A DNA stretch of 64,000 nucleotides. Source: Hydrogenophaga sp. Root209 (GTDB lineage: Bacteria; Pseudomonadota; Gammaproteobacteria; Burkholderiales; Burkholderiaceae_C). Positions 26,893 to 34,991 of this stretch are shown here, one piece after another; position 1 is the first letter of the stretch; every line of letters begins with the position of its first letter. The notes beneath the pieces are model-generated. The model made no database searches. It saw only the letters and a list, made by a program, of their open reading frames with translations, and was not told the DNA's origin. The position numbers were made by a program, and so were the translations under genes. The stretch is taken from positions 283,620 through 347,619 of the forward strand of contig NZ_LMIE01000032.1 in the NCBI RefSeq assembly GCF_001428625.1. The letters run 5' to 3'.

Positions 26893-27729
26893 TCAGGCTC
26901 CCCAGGCCATGCGTTCAATGCCGGACTGTGCAGGGGACCGGTCGTCACGCTCACCCACCAGCCAGACCAGACGCGGATCGCGCTCGCGCTCGGCTTCGGT
27001 GCCACAGCCCACGAGGTAAACCGTGGGCGGCTCCCTGGAGAGATCGAATCCACTGGCCAGCTGAATCTGGGCCTGCAGGGCCGGCAACACGCTGCGCCAG
27101 CCGGCCGCCGACGGGTCGGTGTGGCGCGCTGATCGCAGCCCGTGCCACACACCGCGGTGCAACAAGCCCAGCGTCAGGCTGCCCGGCTCGGCCACACCAA
27201 ACCAGGCCATCTTCTGGCCCACGCTGCTGCGCCAGTGGTCGAACGCAGCCGAGAAGTACGGCACCACGCTGGCCACGCTCGTCTCGCCAATGCTCTGCAG
27301 GCTGTCGAGCTCGGCCAGCAGCGTCTCATCGATCGCACACGCGGGCAGCGCCCGCCCGGGCAAGGGCTCGGTATGCACCACACGCCAACTGTCGGCCACG
27401 GTGCCGAAGGTGGCGCGAAACCGAAGCCGGGCGTAGGCTTCCAGCTCCTGGGGACGCACCAGTTGGGGCTGCCATTGCAGCAACTGCCAACGCACCAGTT
27501 GACTGCTCAGGAACACGTGCAGTCGGGCGCGCTTCAGATCGTGTTCTCGCAACCAAGTGGACAATGCCGCCATCGCGGGGTGCCAGGCCGGCGCGTGCAT
27601 GCCGGACGGGGCAACAGCCACAACCTCTGTCTTGCCATTGGGTTCACCACGCCGGCGGATCGCACGGCCGATCACCAGCCGGTTTTCAAGCAAGGCCACC
27701 TGCAGCACAGGGCGTTCAGCGAACCACAC
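26893..27729 (-). CDS. PilM/GspL-like cytoplasmic protein
   Basis: 278 residues from a GTG at 27729 chosen because AGGAG lies seven bases before it and it falls 14 bases inside the gspE end. No membrane helix is visible. The fold looks actin-like: an N-terminal strand ALLENRLVIG, a ...VVAVAPSG... segment and a C-terminal VYLVGCGTEAE segment. PilM-like proteins bind the PilN tail and link the ATPase to the envelope complex; position and size (somewhat shorter than PilM at about 350) support this. The sequence signal itself is modest. Confidence 0.65.
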   Translation of the reverse strand: MWFAERPVLQVALLENRLVIGRAIRRRGEPNGKTEVVAVAPSGMHAPAWHPAMAALSTWLREHDLKRARLHVFLSSQLVRWQLLQWQPQLVRPQELEAYARLRFRATFGTVADSWRVVHTEPLPGRALPACAIDETLLAELDSLQSIGETSVASVVPYFSAAFDHWRSSVGQKMAWFGVAEPGSLTLGLLHRGVWHGLRSARHTDPSAAGWRSVLPALQAQIQLASGFDLSREPPTVYLVGCGTEAERERDPRLVWLVGERDDRSPAQSGIERMAWGA

Positions 27730-29401
27730 GGTTGAGCTCCTGCAAGGTGGTTTCTCCCAGGCGCACCAGGTCCATGCCCACATCGCGCAGCACGCGTGTG
27801 CCCTTGCGGTGTGCCGCCTCCTTCACCCGGCGCACCGGCTCCTTGGTGACGATCATTTCGCGCAGTTCATCGTCCAGCAGCAGCACCTCGGCCACCGCCT
27901 TGCGGCCCTTGAAACCGGTGCCACGACAGCTCGCACAACCGCGACCCGCGCGGAACTGAAAGCCGCTCACATCACCCAGTCGGCTCTCGCCCAGCAGTTC
28001 GGCCGAAGGCGTGTCGTGCACCGAACAGTCGGGGCAGTTCACGCGCACCAGGCGCTGCGCCACGATGCCATTGAGCGCGGCCACCAGGCTGTAGGGATCC
28101 ACGCCCATGTGGGTGAAGCGGCCCAGCACATCGAACACGTTGTTGGCGTGCACGGTGGTGAGCACCAGGTGGCCGGTGAGCGCGGCCTGCACAGCGATCT
28201 GCGCGGTCTCGCCGTCGCGGATTTCGCCCACCATGATCTTGTCGGGGTCGTGTCGCAAGATGGACCGCAGCCCACGCGCAAACGTCAGCCCCTTCTTCTC
28301 GTTCACCGGTATCTGCAACACACCGTTGAGCTGATATTCCACCGGGTCCTCGATGGTCACGATCTTGTCGTGCCCGTGGTTGATTTCGTTGATGGCGGCG
28401 TACAGGGTGGTGGTCTTGCCGCTGCCGGTGGGGCCGGTGGCGAGCAACATGCCGTAGGGTTCCTGGCACAGCGCCCGCAGCGCGCCCATGGTTTGCGCAT
28501 CAAAACCCAGCGACTCCAGCCGCAGGCCCGTGACCTGGTCTGAGAGGCGCTCCTTGTCGAGCACACGCAGCACCGCGTCTTCGCCGTGGATGCTGGGCAT
28601 GATGGACACGCGGATGTCGATGTCGCGCCCGAGCGCGGCCACTTTGAAACGCCCGTCCTGCGGCACACGCCGCTCGGCGATGTCGAGCTCGGCCATCACC
28701 TTGATGCGCGAGATCACCTGCTCGGCGTTCTCGCTGCCATGGATGCCGCCCACGCTGGCGAGCACACCGTCGATGCGGTACTTGATGTAAATGCCGCCGG
28801 TGCCGGTCTCCAGGTGGATGTCGCTGGCGCCGGACTTGAGCGCGTCGTACAGGGTGGAGTTGACCAGCCGCACCACGGGGCTCGCATCTTCGCTGATGCT
28901 GCGCAGCGAGATGTCTTCCAGGCCCTGGCTGGAGGCCGTTGCCTGCTGCATGGGTGCCAGGCTGTCCATGGCGCGCAGGCTGTCCTCGTGGCGGGCCAGG
29001 TAGGCCGCGATATCGGCGCGCCTGGCCAGGTGCACTTGTTTGGGCTGTCGCACGCGCTCTTCGGCCCAGGCCATGAGGTCGGCGTTGAACGGGTCGCCCA
29101 CAACCAGCAACAAGTCGCCCCCTTCAGCGCTGCTGCGCATCAGCAGGCATTCGCGCTGCAGGGCTTCGCCGTAGGGAAGCAGGTCGAAGGCCGGCACCAG
29201 GGCGTGCAGTTCGTCCATGTGCAGTGCGGCCATCTGCGCGGTGGCGGCCAGCCGGCTCACCCACTCGCCCGGCGACCCCGGTTGAGCATCCAGCCAGTCG
29301 ATCAAGCCCATGCCCTGGCTGTCCGCCGACGCGCGCGCTCTCTGCAGCTCGGCGGCGGTGTATGGATGGGCCAGGTGGGGGAGTTCGTGGCGCGCGTTCA
29401 T
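27716..29401 (-). CDS. gspE: GspE-type secretion ATPase
   Basis: 561 residues from MNARHELPHL. N-terminal MshEN/T2SSE_N-type region, then the ATPase domain with Walker A GPTGSGKTTTLYA near residue 322, the Asp box (VTIEDPVEYQL), Walker B (DKIMVGEIRD), the His box (LVLTTVHANNVFD), and a zinc-binding tetracysteine element (CPDC and CASCRGTG, about residues 455 and 487). All catalytic parts are present. It is the cytoplasmic motor that drives pseudopilus assembly. The start overlaps the gspF stop (ATGA) and the stop overlaps the PilM-like start by 14 bases. Confidence 0.95.
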   Translation of the reverse strand: MNARHELPHLAHPYTAAELQRARASADSQGMGLIDWLDAQPGSPGEWVSRLAATAQMAALHMDELHALVPAFDLLPYGEALQRECLLMRSSAEGGDLLLVVGDPFNADLMAWAEERVRQPKQVHLARRADIAAYLARHEDSLRAMDSLAPMQQATASSQGLEDISLRSISEDASPVVRLVNSTLYDALKSGASDIHLETGTGGIYIKYRIDGVLASVGGIHGSENAEQVISRIKVMAELDIAERRVPQDGRFKVAALGRDIDIRVSIMPSIHGEDAVLRVLDKERLSDQVTGLRLESLGFDAQTMGALRALCQEPYGMLLATGPTGSGKTTTLYAAINEINHGHDKIVTIEDPVEYQLNGVLQIPVNEKKGLTFARGLRSILRHDPDKIMVGEIRDGETAQIAVQAALTGHLVLTTVHANNVFDVLGRFTHMGVDPYSLVAALNGIVAQRLVRVNCPDCSVHDTPSAELLGESRLGDVSGFQFRAGRGCASCRGTGFKGRKAVAEVLLLDDELREMIVTKEPVRRVKEAAHRKGTRVLRDVGMDLVRLGETTLQELNRVVR

Positions 29402-30582
29402 TGCACGCTCTCCGCCAGTTGGAAGATGGGCAGGTACATCAGCACCACGATGGCGCCGATCACCAGACCCATGATCAGCATGAGCGCGGGGCCCAGCAAA
29501 CGCGTGGCCCATTCGGCCCAGCGCGAGAGTTCCTCGTCGTGGAACGCAGCTGCGCGCTCCATCATGTCGCCCATGTTGCCGGTGCGCTCGCCCACGCGCA
29601 GCATGCGCAACGACACCGCCGTGCTCAGCCCCTGGCTCTCGAACGCGTGCGACATGGGCTGGCCTTCGCGGATGCGACTGGTGGCTGCGACCAGACGCGG
29701 CTGCAATGCGGGCGACAGCAGTCCACTGACCATGTCGAGTGCAGGCACGATGGCGATGCCACCGCGCAGCAACATGCCCAGCGTGCGGTACAGCCGGGCC
29801 AGCTGGAACACCCGCATGTGTTCTCCAATGGCCGGGATGCGCCAGAGCTGCCCCATCAAACGTTGCCCGAGCCAGCGACCGCCCCCCATGAACAAGCCCA
29901 CCACCACCGCCACCATCAAACCCAGCAGCACCGGCCAGTACTGCTCGACCGCCTGCCCCCACTGCAGCATGAGGCGCGACATGAAGGGCAGTTCGTCGCC
30001 CATGTCTTCATAGATGTGCGAGAAGCGTGGCACCACATAGCCCATGAGAAACAGGATGACCAGGCTGCTCACGCCGATCAGCATGACGGGGTAGATGGCC
30101 GCACTCACCAGCTTGTTGCGCAGGGTCTCCAGCTGGTTGCCATAGGCGATATAGCGGCCCAGTGCCTCGCTCAGGTCGCTGGAGCGCTCGCTGGCTCGCA
30201 CCGTGGCCACAAACAAGGGGGGAAAGGTTTGGGGCATGGCCTGCAGCGCGCTGGAAAACGTGTGGCCTTCGCGCAGGCTCAGCAGCAGCTTTTGCAACAC
30301 CGTGCGCACCGGCGCCCTGGATTCTTTCTCGGCCAGCGTTTCCACCGCCTCCACGATGCTCACGCCCGAGCTCAGCAGCGACAACAGTTCCTGGCTGAAC
30401 AGCAACAACGGGAAATCCGCCCGGGCTTGTGAGCCCGCACCCAACCCGCTTTCGCGCGAGATGGACACCACGGCGTTGCCCAGCGCCTGCACTTGTCGAC
30501 GCACATCGTCCACGGTGTCCGCGTCGACGACGCTGACCGCCATCGACATGTCCGACTGCAGGAACTTCACGCGGTAGCGCAT
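29398..30582 (-). CDS. gspF: GspF-type inner-membrane platform protein
   Basis: 394 residues starting at MRYRVKFLQ two bases after the gspG stop. It has two T2SSF domains (about 70-190 and 270-390), each followed by membrane helices (LVILFLMGYVV; VLLGLMVAVVVGLFMG; LMLIMGLVIGAIVVLMYLPI). The GERTGNM motif of the second domain is intact. It forms the membrane base on which GspE acts. Its stop overlaps the gspE start. Confidence 0.94.
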   Translation of the reverse strand: MRYRVKFLQSDMSMAVSVVDADTVDDVRRQVQALGNAVVSISRESGLGAGSQARADFPLLLFSQELLSLLSSGVSIVEAVETLAEKESRAPVRTVLQKLLLSLREGHTFSSALQAMPQTFPPLFVATVRASERSSDLSEALGRYIAYGNQLETLRNKLVSAAIYPVMLIGVSSLVILFLMGYVVPRFSHIYEDMGDELPFMSRLMLQWGQAVEQYWPVLLGLMVAVVVGLFMGGGRWLGQRLMGQLWRIPAIGEHMRVFQLARLYRTLGMLLRGGIAIVPALDMVSGLLSPALQPRLVAATSRIREGQPMSHAFESQGLSTAVSLRMLRVGERTGNMGDMMERAAAFHDEELSRWAEWATRLLGPALMLIMGLVIGAIVVLMYLPIFQLAESVQ

Positions 30583-30584
30583 GC

Positions 30585-31016
30585 CTACCAGCTCACCAGG
30601 TCTTCGGCTTCGCCCGTGCCACCGGGCTGGCGGTCCTTGCCGTAAGACAGCAGGTCGTATTCGCCCTGCTCGCCCGGCGAGCGGTAGATGTAGGCCAGAC
30701 CCCAGGGGTCCAGCGGAACGCCCTTCTTCAAATAGGGCCCTGACCACTTGCTGTCGTTGGCGGGCCGCTCATTCAAGGCGGCCAGCCCTTCGTCGCTGGA
30801 GGGGTATCGCCCGACATCCAGGCGGTACTGGTCCAGCGCCTTGCCCAGCGCATCGATCTGCGCGCGTGCGGTCTTGACTTCCGACTTGCCGATCTGCGCG
30901 AAGAAGCGCGGACCGACGAATCCCGCCAGCAGCCCAATGATGACCATGACAACCAGGAGTTCGAGCAGGGTGAATCCACACTGCCTCCGATTGCGAGGCG
31001 CGGTTTGTCGAGACAT
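30585..31016 (-). CDS. gspG: Major pseudopilin GspG
   Basis: 143 residues from MSRQTAPRN. The prepilin site (RRQCG|FTLLELLVVMVIIGLL) is followed by a GspG core with YRLDVGRYPSSDEGLAAL, GPYLKKGVPLDPWG and YDLLSYGKDRQPGGTGE. These are the calcium-site and C-terminal signatures of type II major pseudopilins. An in-frame ATG twelve codons upstream exists, but the start at 31016 has GGAG at the right distance. It heads the secretion operon. Upstream lie a perfect palindrome (31082-31097) and candidate operator site C. Confidence 0.93.
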   Translation of the reverse strand: MSRQTAPRNRRQCGFTLLELLVVMVIIGLLAGFVGPRFFAQIGKSEVKTARAQIDALGKALDQYRLDVGRYPSSDEGLAALNERPANDSKWSGPYLKKGVPLDPWGLAYIYRSPGEQGEYDLLSYGKDRQPGGTGEAEDLVSW

Positions 31017-31081
31017 GGGGTGCTCCGGATCGAGTGAACGTTGCAAGCGCACTTGCGTGAAGTCAGCTTAAGAAGGTCATA

Positions 31082-31097
31082 TGTAACCCGGGTTACA
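31082..31097. promoter_or_regulatory. Perfect 16-bp palindrome upstream of gspG
   Basis: TGTAACCCGGGTTACA, a complete dyad in the 190-base region between phoB and the secretion operon, about 66 bases upstream of the gspG start. The TGTAA-N6-TTACA shape is like many dimeric-regulator sites (it resembles a TyrR box, but that assignment is weak). No T-run follows on the minus strand, so a terminator is unlikely. Confidence 0.45.
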
Positions 31098-31139
31098 CAT
31101 AGACGTTGGGCGCTCGAGTTTCGATGGGTGAGAGCGCGA

Positions 31140-31157
31140 TTGGTCCGAACGGACTAC
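31140..31157. promoter_or_regulatory. Candidate operator, site C
   Basis: TTGGTCCGAACGGACTAC, the best-formed copy: TGGTCCG and CGGACTA arms around AA. It lies about 125 bases upstream of gspG and 50 bases after the phoB stop. The core TCCGAACGGA (31144-31153) is identical to sites A and D. Confidence 0.6.
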
Positions 31158-31206
31158 GCGGATGGGTCTGGCTCGTTACAAACCCAACACACCGCGACCG
31201 GTGGGT

Positions 31207-31893
31207 TCAGGCGCCAGACAAGCTGTAGCCGCTGCCGCGTACCGTGCGAATGACGTGATCCAGACCCGAGGGCAACAAAGCATTGCGCAGGCGACTGATG
31301 TGCACGTCCACCGTGCGGTCGTCCCCCACGAATTCGGGGCCCCACACGTGGTCCAGCAACTGACTGCGGCTGTACACGCGGTCGGTGTGGGTGACGAGAA
31401 AGTGCAGCAGGCGGAATTCGGTGCTGCCCAATGACAAGGGCTGGCCTTTGGCGATCACGGTCTTGGCCGCCGGGTCCAGCACCAGCCCAGCCACGCGCAC
31501 CACCTCGGCCGTGACCTGTGGCACGCGGCGGCGCAGGATCACCGCAATGCGGGCGATCAGCTCTCGCGGTGAGAACGGCTTGGTGATGTAGTCGTCGGCG
31601 CCCACCTCCAGCCCCGAGATCTTGTCGCGCTCCTCGATGCGGGCCGACAGGATGATGATGGGAATGTCGCGCGTGCGCGCTTCGGAGCGAAGCATGCGGG
31701 TGAACTCCACGCCGGTCATGCCGGGCAACATCCAGTCCAGCAACAGCAGGTCGGGCAAGGAGCGATGCATCATGTCGCGCGCGACTTCGGCGTCAGGTGC
31801 GCAGCGGACCGAGTGTCCCGCGCGGGTGAGATTGATGGAGATGAGCTCCTGTATGTGCGGCTCATCTTCGACAACCAGAATTTGAGCAGCCAT
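31207..31893 (-). CDS. phoB: PhoB-family response regulator
   Basis: 228 residues, the length of PhoB. Receiver domain with phospho-acceptor Asp53 in LLLLDWMLPG, Lys105 in DDYITKPFSP, and a C-terminal winged helix (STEFRLLHFLVTHTDRVYSR, DRTVDVHISRLR, VRGSGYS). The similarity to E. coli PhoB as remembered is high in both domains. The start MAAQILVVEDEP is the usual one. No phoR-like kinase gene is next to it; instead it is divergent from a pstS-like gene and upstream of the secretion operon. Whether it is the main cellular PhoB or a dedicated paralogue cannot be decided here. It would activate phosphate-starvation genes. Confidence 0.87.
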   Translation of the reverse strand: MAAQILVVEDEPHIQELISINLTRAGHSVRCAPDAEVARDMMHRSLPDLLLLDWMLPGMTGVEFTRMLRSEARTRDIPIIILSARIEERDKISGLEVGADDYITKPFSPRELIARIAVILRRRVPQVTAEVVRVAGLVLDPAAKTVIAKGQPLSLGSTEFRLLHFLVTHTDRVYSRSQLLDHVWGPEFVGDDRTVDVHISRLRNALLPSGLDHVIRTVRGSGYSLSGA

Positions 31894-31955
31894 GTTTCGT
31901 CCGTCGATGAAGTGGCGCGATCCTAGGTGCCTGTAATGACGGTTTGATTGCAGCG

Positions 31956-31973
31956 TTTGTCCAAACGGATCAT
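31956..31973. promoter_or_regulatory. Candidate operator, site E
   Basis: TTTGTCCAAACGGATCAT, one mismatch from the shared core TCCGAACGGA. It sits in the 151-base intergenic region between divergent phoB (63 bases) and the pstS-like gene (71 bases) and could serve both promoters. Confidence 0.4.
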
Positions 31974-32044
31974 GGTCGGTCACAGATCTGACGTACTGGC
32001 TACCTAGACTCGCGGTCTCTTCAGTCAACAGGCGTTTGTGTCAC

Positions 32045-33082
32045 ATGAAGCTCCACCACTTCAGAGGTCTTCTGATCGCAGCCGGCACAACGCTTTGCAC
32101 CTTCGCGGCGTCGGCGCAAGACATCACCGGCGCGGGTGCCACCTTCCCCGCACCGGCCTACGCCAAGTGGGCCGATGCCTTCAAAACAGCGGCGGGCGCC
32201 AAGGTCAACTACCAGGCGATCGGATCGAGTGGCGGCATTCGACAAATCGATGGTCGAACAGTGGATTTCGGCGCCACCGACGCACCGCTGAAAGACGACG
32301 AACTCACCCGCAAGGGGCAGATCCAGTTCCCCACCCTCATCGGTGGCGTGGTACCGGTGGTGAACCTGCGCGGCGTCGCAGCGGGTCAGTTGCGCTTGAC
32401 GGGTGCGGTGCTCGGTGACATCTATCTGGGCAAGATCAGCCGCTGGAGCGACCCGGCCATCGTGGCGCTCAACCCGCAACTCCCACTGCCCGACACAGCC
32501 ATCACCCCGGTGTTTCGCTCAGATGGGTCGGGCACCTCGTTCATCTTCACCAACTACCTGAGCAAGGTGAACGCCGACTGGAAATCACGCATTGGCGAAG
32601 GCACCCAGGTGGGCTGGCCCACCGGCAGCGGAGGCCGCGGCAACATCGGTGTGGCCGCCATCGTCTCGCGCACGCCCAACGCCATCGGCTATGTGGAATA
32701 CGCCTATGTGAAGCAGGCCAAGCTCAACTTCGCGCTGTTGCAAAACGCATCGGGCGCATTCGTCGCACCGGGCACCGAGGCGTTTCGCGCTGCCAGCACC
32801 GGCGTGGACTGGACCACTTCCCATTCCCACATGCTGACCCAGCAACCCGCACCCGAAGCGTGGCCCATCACCGGCGCCACCTTCGTGTTGATGTACGCCA
32901 AGGTCGACAACGTGGCCAACGCATCGCAGGCGCTGCGCTTCTTCCACTGGGGTCTCACCACAGGCGAATCCATGACCACCGAGCTGGGCTACGCGGCCCT
33001 GCCGAAACCGGTGGTGGATTCGATCGAAGCGCTGTGGTCCCGGGTGCGCGATGCCTCTGGAAAGTCTGTTGCCTACAAGTGA
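32045..33082 (+). CDS. pstS: PstS-family phosphate-binding protein
   Basis: 345 residues. Signal peptide (cleavage after ASA, about residue 19), then DITGAGATFPAPAYAKWADA, the canonical PstS opening. Phosphate-site motifs follow: GSSGGIRQI, DFGATDAPL, RSDGSGTSFIFTNYL and TGSGGRGNIGV. All the usual ligand residues appear present, so phosphate is the expected ligand. It would hand phosphate to PstCAB in the inner membrane, but no pstC, pstA or pstB follows; the next gene is epsD. It is divergent from phoB with candidate site E between them. Confidence 0.93.
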   Translation: MKLHHFRGLLIAAGTTLCTFAASAQDITGAGATFPAPAYAKWADAFKTAAGAKVNYQAIGSSGGIRQIDGRTVDFGATDAPLKDDELTRKGQIQFPTLIGGVVPVVNLRGVAAGQLRLTGAVLGDIYLGKISRWSDPAIVALNPQLPLPDTAITPVFRSDGSGTSFIFTNYLSKVNADWKSRIGEGTQVGWPTGSGGRGNIGVAAIVSRTPNAIGYVEYAYVKQAKLNFALLQNASGAFVAPGTEAFRAASTGVDWTTSHSHMLTQQPAPEAWPITGATFVLMYAKVDNVANASQALRFFHWGLTTGESMTTELGYAALPKPVVDSIEALWSRVRDASGKSVAYK

Positions 33083-33125
33083 TCCGACGCCTTCTGCGCG
33101 TCAGCCTTCTTCTTCGAGCCCAAGC

Positions 33126-34133
33126 ATGAACCACCTCAAACGCAACCCCATCACCAGCCTGCTGCAAACCACCGCACTGGCCTTCTCTTTGACCGTGGGC
33201 CTGAGCGCCTGCGGCAGCGAAGAAGGCAGCACCAAGGCCACCCAGGTGGCCGCCAAGGTCGGCTCCAGCGAAATCTCGGTGCACCAGATCAACCAGGTGC
33301 TCAGCCGCACCCCCGTGGGCAACGCCTCCAAGGACGCGGTGCAGGCAGCCAGTCAGCAGGTGCTGGAGCGATTGATCGACCAGCAACTCGCGGTGGACCA
33401 GGCGACCGAAGCCAAGTTGCACCGCTCCCCCGACGTGGTGGCCCAGCTCGAAGCGGCACGGCGCGAAGTGCTCGCGCGCGCCTACCTGCAGCAGCTCACC
33501 GGCAACGTGCCCAAGCCGACCCCGGAGGAGATCAAGAAGTACTACCAGGACAATCCCGCGCTGTTCGCCGAGCGCCGGGTGTTCAACCTGCAGGAGATCC
33601 GCGTGCCCAAAGCCATCGGCTTCGTGGACGACCTGAAGAAGCTGGCCGAGCAAGGCCGCCCAATCGAGGAGGTGGCCGGCTTCCTGCGCACGCGCAACGT
33701 GCAGTTCGGTGGTGGGAGCGCCACCCGCACGGCCGAACAGATTCCACTGGAGCTGCTGCCCCGCGTGCATGCGCTCAAGGATGGCCAGAGCGCCGCGGTG
33801 CAGGCCGGCGACAGCGTCACGTTCTTGCGGGTGGCCTCGTCGCAGCAGGTGCCCGTGAGCGAGACCGTGGCCACGCCCGGCATTGCCCAGTTCCTGAACA
33901 ACCGGCGCACGGCAGAGATCGTCACCGGTGAAATCAAGCGGCTGCGCGCGTCCACCACCATCGCCTACCTGGGCGACTTCGACCAGGCTGCCGCCAAGAG
34001 CGCAGAGTCGGCGGACAAACCGGCCGCCCCTGCCGAAACCCTGCCGCTCACCGCTCCGCTGGAGAGCGGCGCCAAACCTGCGGCGAGCGCGGAGCAAGGC
34101 GCCATTGAACGCGGCATTCAGGGCCTGAAGTGA
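33126..34133 (+). CDS. epsD: EpsD-type peptidyl-prolyl isomerase lipoprotein
   Basis: 335 residues. Lipobox LSACG at about residues 27-31, then a SurA/parvulin-like helical N-domain (VAAKVGSSEISVHQINQVL) and a parvulin-type region. This matches the EpsD family that accompanies XrtB exopolysaccharide genes, thought to help fold or export the secretion complex in the periplasm. The C-terminal 50 residues are Ala/Pro-rich. It is the first gene of the eps cluster and its stop overlaps the epsE start (TGATG). Confidence 0.85.
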   Translation: MNHLKRNPITSLLQTTALAFSLTVGLSACGSEEGSTKATQVAAKVGSSEISVHQINQVLSRTPVGNASKDAVQAASQQVLERLIDQQLAVDQATEAKLHRSPDVVAQLEAARREVLARAYLQQLTGNVPKPTPEEIKKYYQDNPALFAERRVFNLQEIRVPKAIGFVDDLKKLAEQGRPIEEVAGFLRTRNVQFGGGSATRTAEQIPLELLPRVHALKDGQSAAVQAGDSVTFLRVASSQQVPVSETVATPGIAQFLNNRRTAEIVTGEIKRLRASTTIAYLGDFDQAAAKSAESADKPAAPAETLPLTAPLESGAKPAASAEQGAIERGIQGLK

Positions 34134-34966
34134 TGACTTCTGCCGTGACGTCGTTTTTCATGCTGGCCGTGCAACGCTCGTGCCTGCTGCTGGTCGCACT
34201 GCTGCTCGCCAGCATCGATGCTCACGCCCAGGCGGCTCCGGTGGACTACCCACTGGCCGCTGGAGATGCCGTGCGAGTCCAGGTGTTCCAGAACCCCGAC
34301 CTCACCCTGGAGACCCGCATCTCCGAAAGCGGCACGATCTCGTTCCCGCTCATCGGCACCATTCGCCTGGGTGGGCTGGCGGTGGGTGCAGCGGAGAAAA
34401 GAATTGCCGATGCCCTGAAGAGCGGCGGCTTCCTGCAGAACCCGCAGGTCACCCTGCTGCTGACGCAGATCCGCGGCAGCCAGGTGTCGGTGCTCGGCCA
34501 AGTGGGCAGGCCGGGTCGATTTCCTCTGGAAACTGCGAGCACCCGCCTGAGTGACATGCTTGCCAATGCGGGTGGCGCCACGCCCGGCGGGGACGATGTG
34601 GTCATCGTGACGGGCCAACGCGCCGGCCAGCCGTTTCGCAAACTTGTCGACGTGCCATCGCTGTTCCTGCGCGAGCGAGGCGAAGACGACATCGTGCTGC
34701 AAGGGGGCGACGTGATCTATGTGCACCGGGCACCGGTGTTCTATGTGTACGGCGAGGCACAACGCCCGGGCTCTTTCCGCATCGAACGCGCCATGACGGT
34801 GATGCAAGCGCTGGCCCTGGCCGGTGGACCGACCGCGCGCGGCTCTCGCGACCGCTTGCAGCTCCATCGCCAGCAGGACGACGGCGGCGTGGCACTGCTC
34901 ACACCGCGGATGAACGACCCGGTCATGCCCAACGATGTGATCTACGTGCGGGAAAGCCTGTTCTGA
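34133..34966 (+). CDS. epsE: Polysaccharide export protein EpsE (Wza-like)
   Basis: 277 residues. Signal peptide (cleavage about residue 33, AHA|QAAP). Poly_export domain begins at VDYPLAAGDAVRVQVFQNPD, followed by SLBB-type beta-grasp domains (VSVLGQVGRPGRFPL and FYVYGEAQRPGSFRIER). It should form the outer-membrane exit of the exopolysaccharide. It lacks the lipobox cysteine of classical Wza. The start ATG overlaps the epsD stop. Confidence 0.9.
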   Translation: MTSAVTSFFMLAVQRSCLLLVALLLASIDAHAQAAPVDYPLAAGDAVRVQVFQNPDLTLETRISESGTISFPLIGTIRLGGLAVGAAEKRIADALKSGGFLQNPQVTLLLTQIRGSQVSVLGQVGRPGRFPLETASTRLSDMLANAGGATPGGDDVVIVTGQRAGQPFRKLVDVPSLFLRERGEDDIVLQGGDVIYVHRAPVFYVYGEAQRPGSFRIERAMTVMQALALAGGPTARGSRDRLQLHRQQDDGGVALLTPRMNDPVMPNDVIYVRESLF

Positions 34967-34991
34967 AGCGCCGCTACGGCAGACACATCCC

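Noticed and set aside
31931-31948. Possible Pho box CTGTAAT-N4-GTTTGAT between phoB and pstS
   Set aside because: The first half matches 6 of 7 bases but the second only 4 of 7, which is too weak to call without a binding-site matrix.
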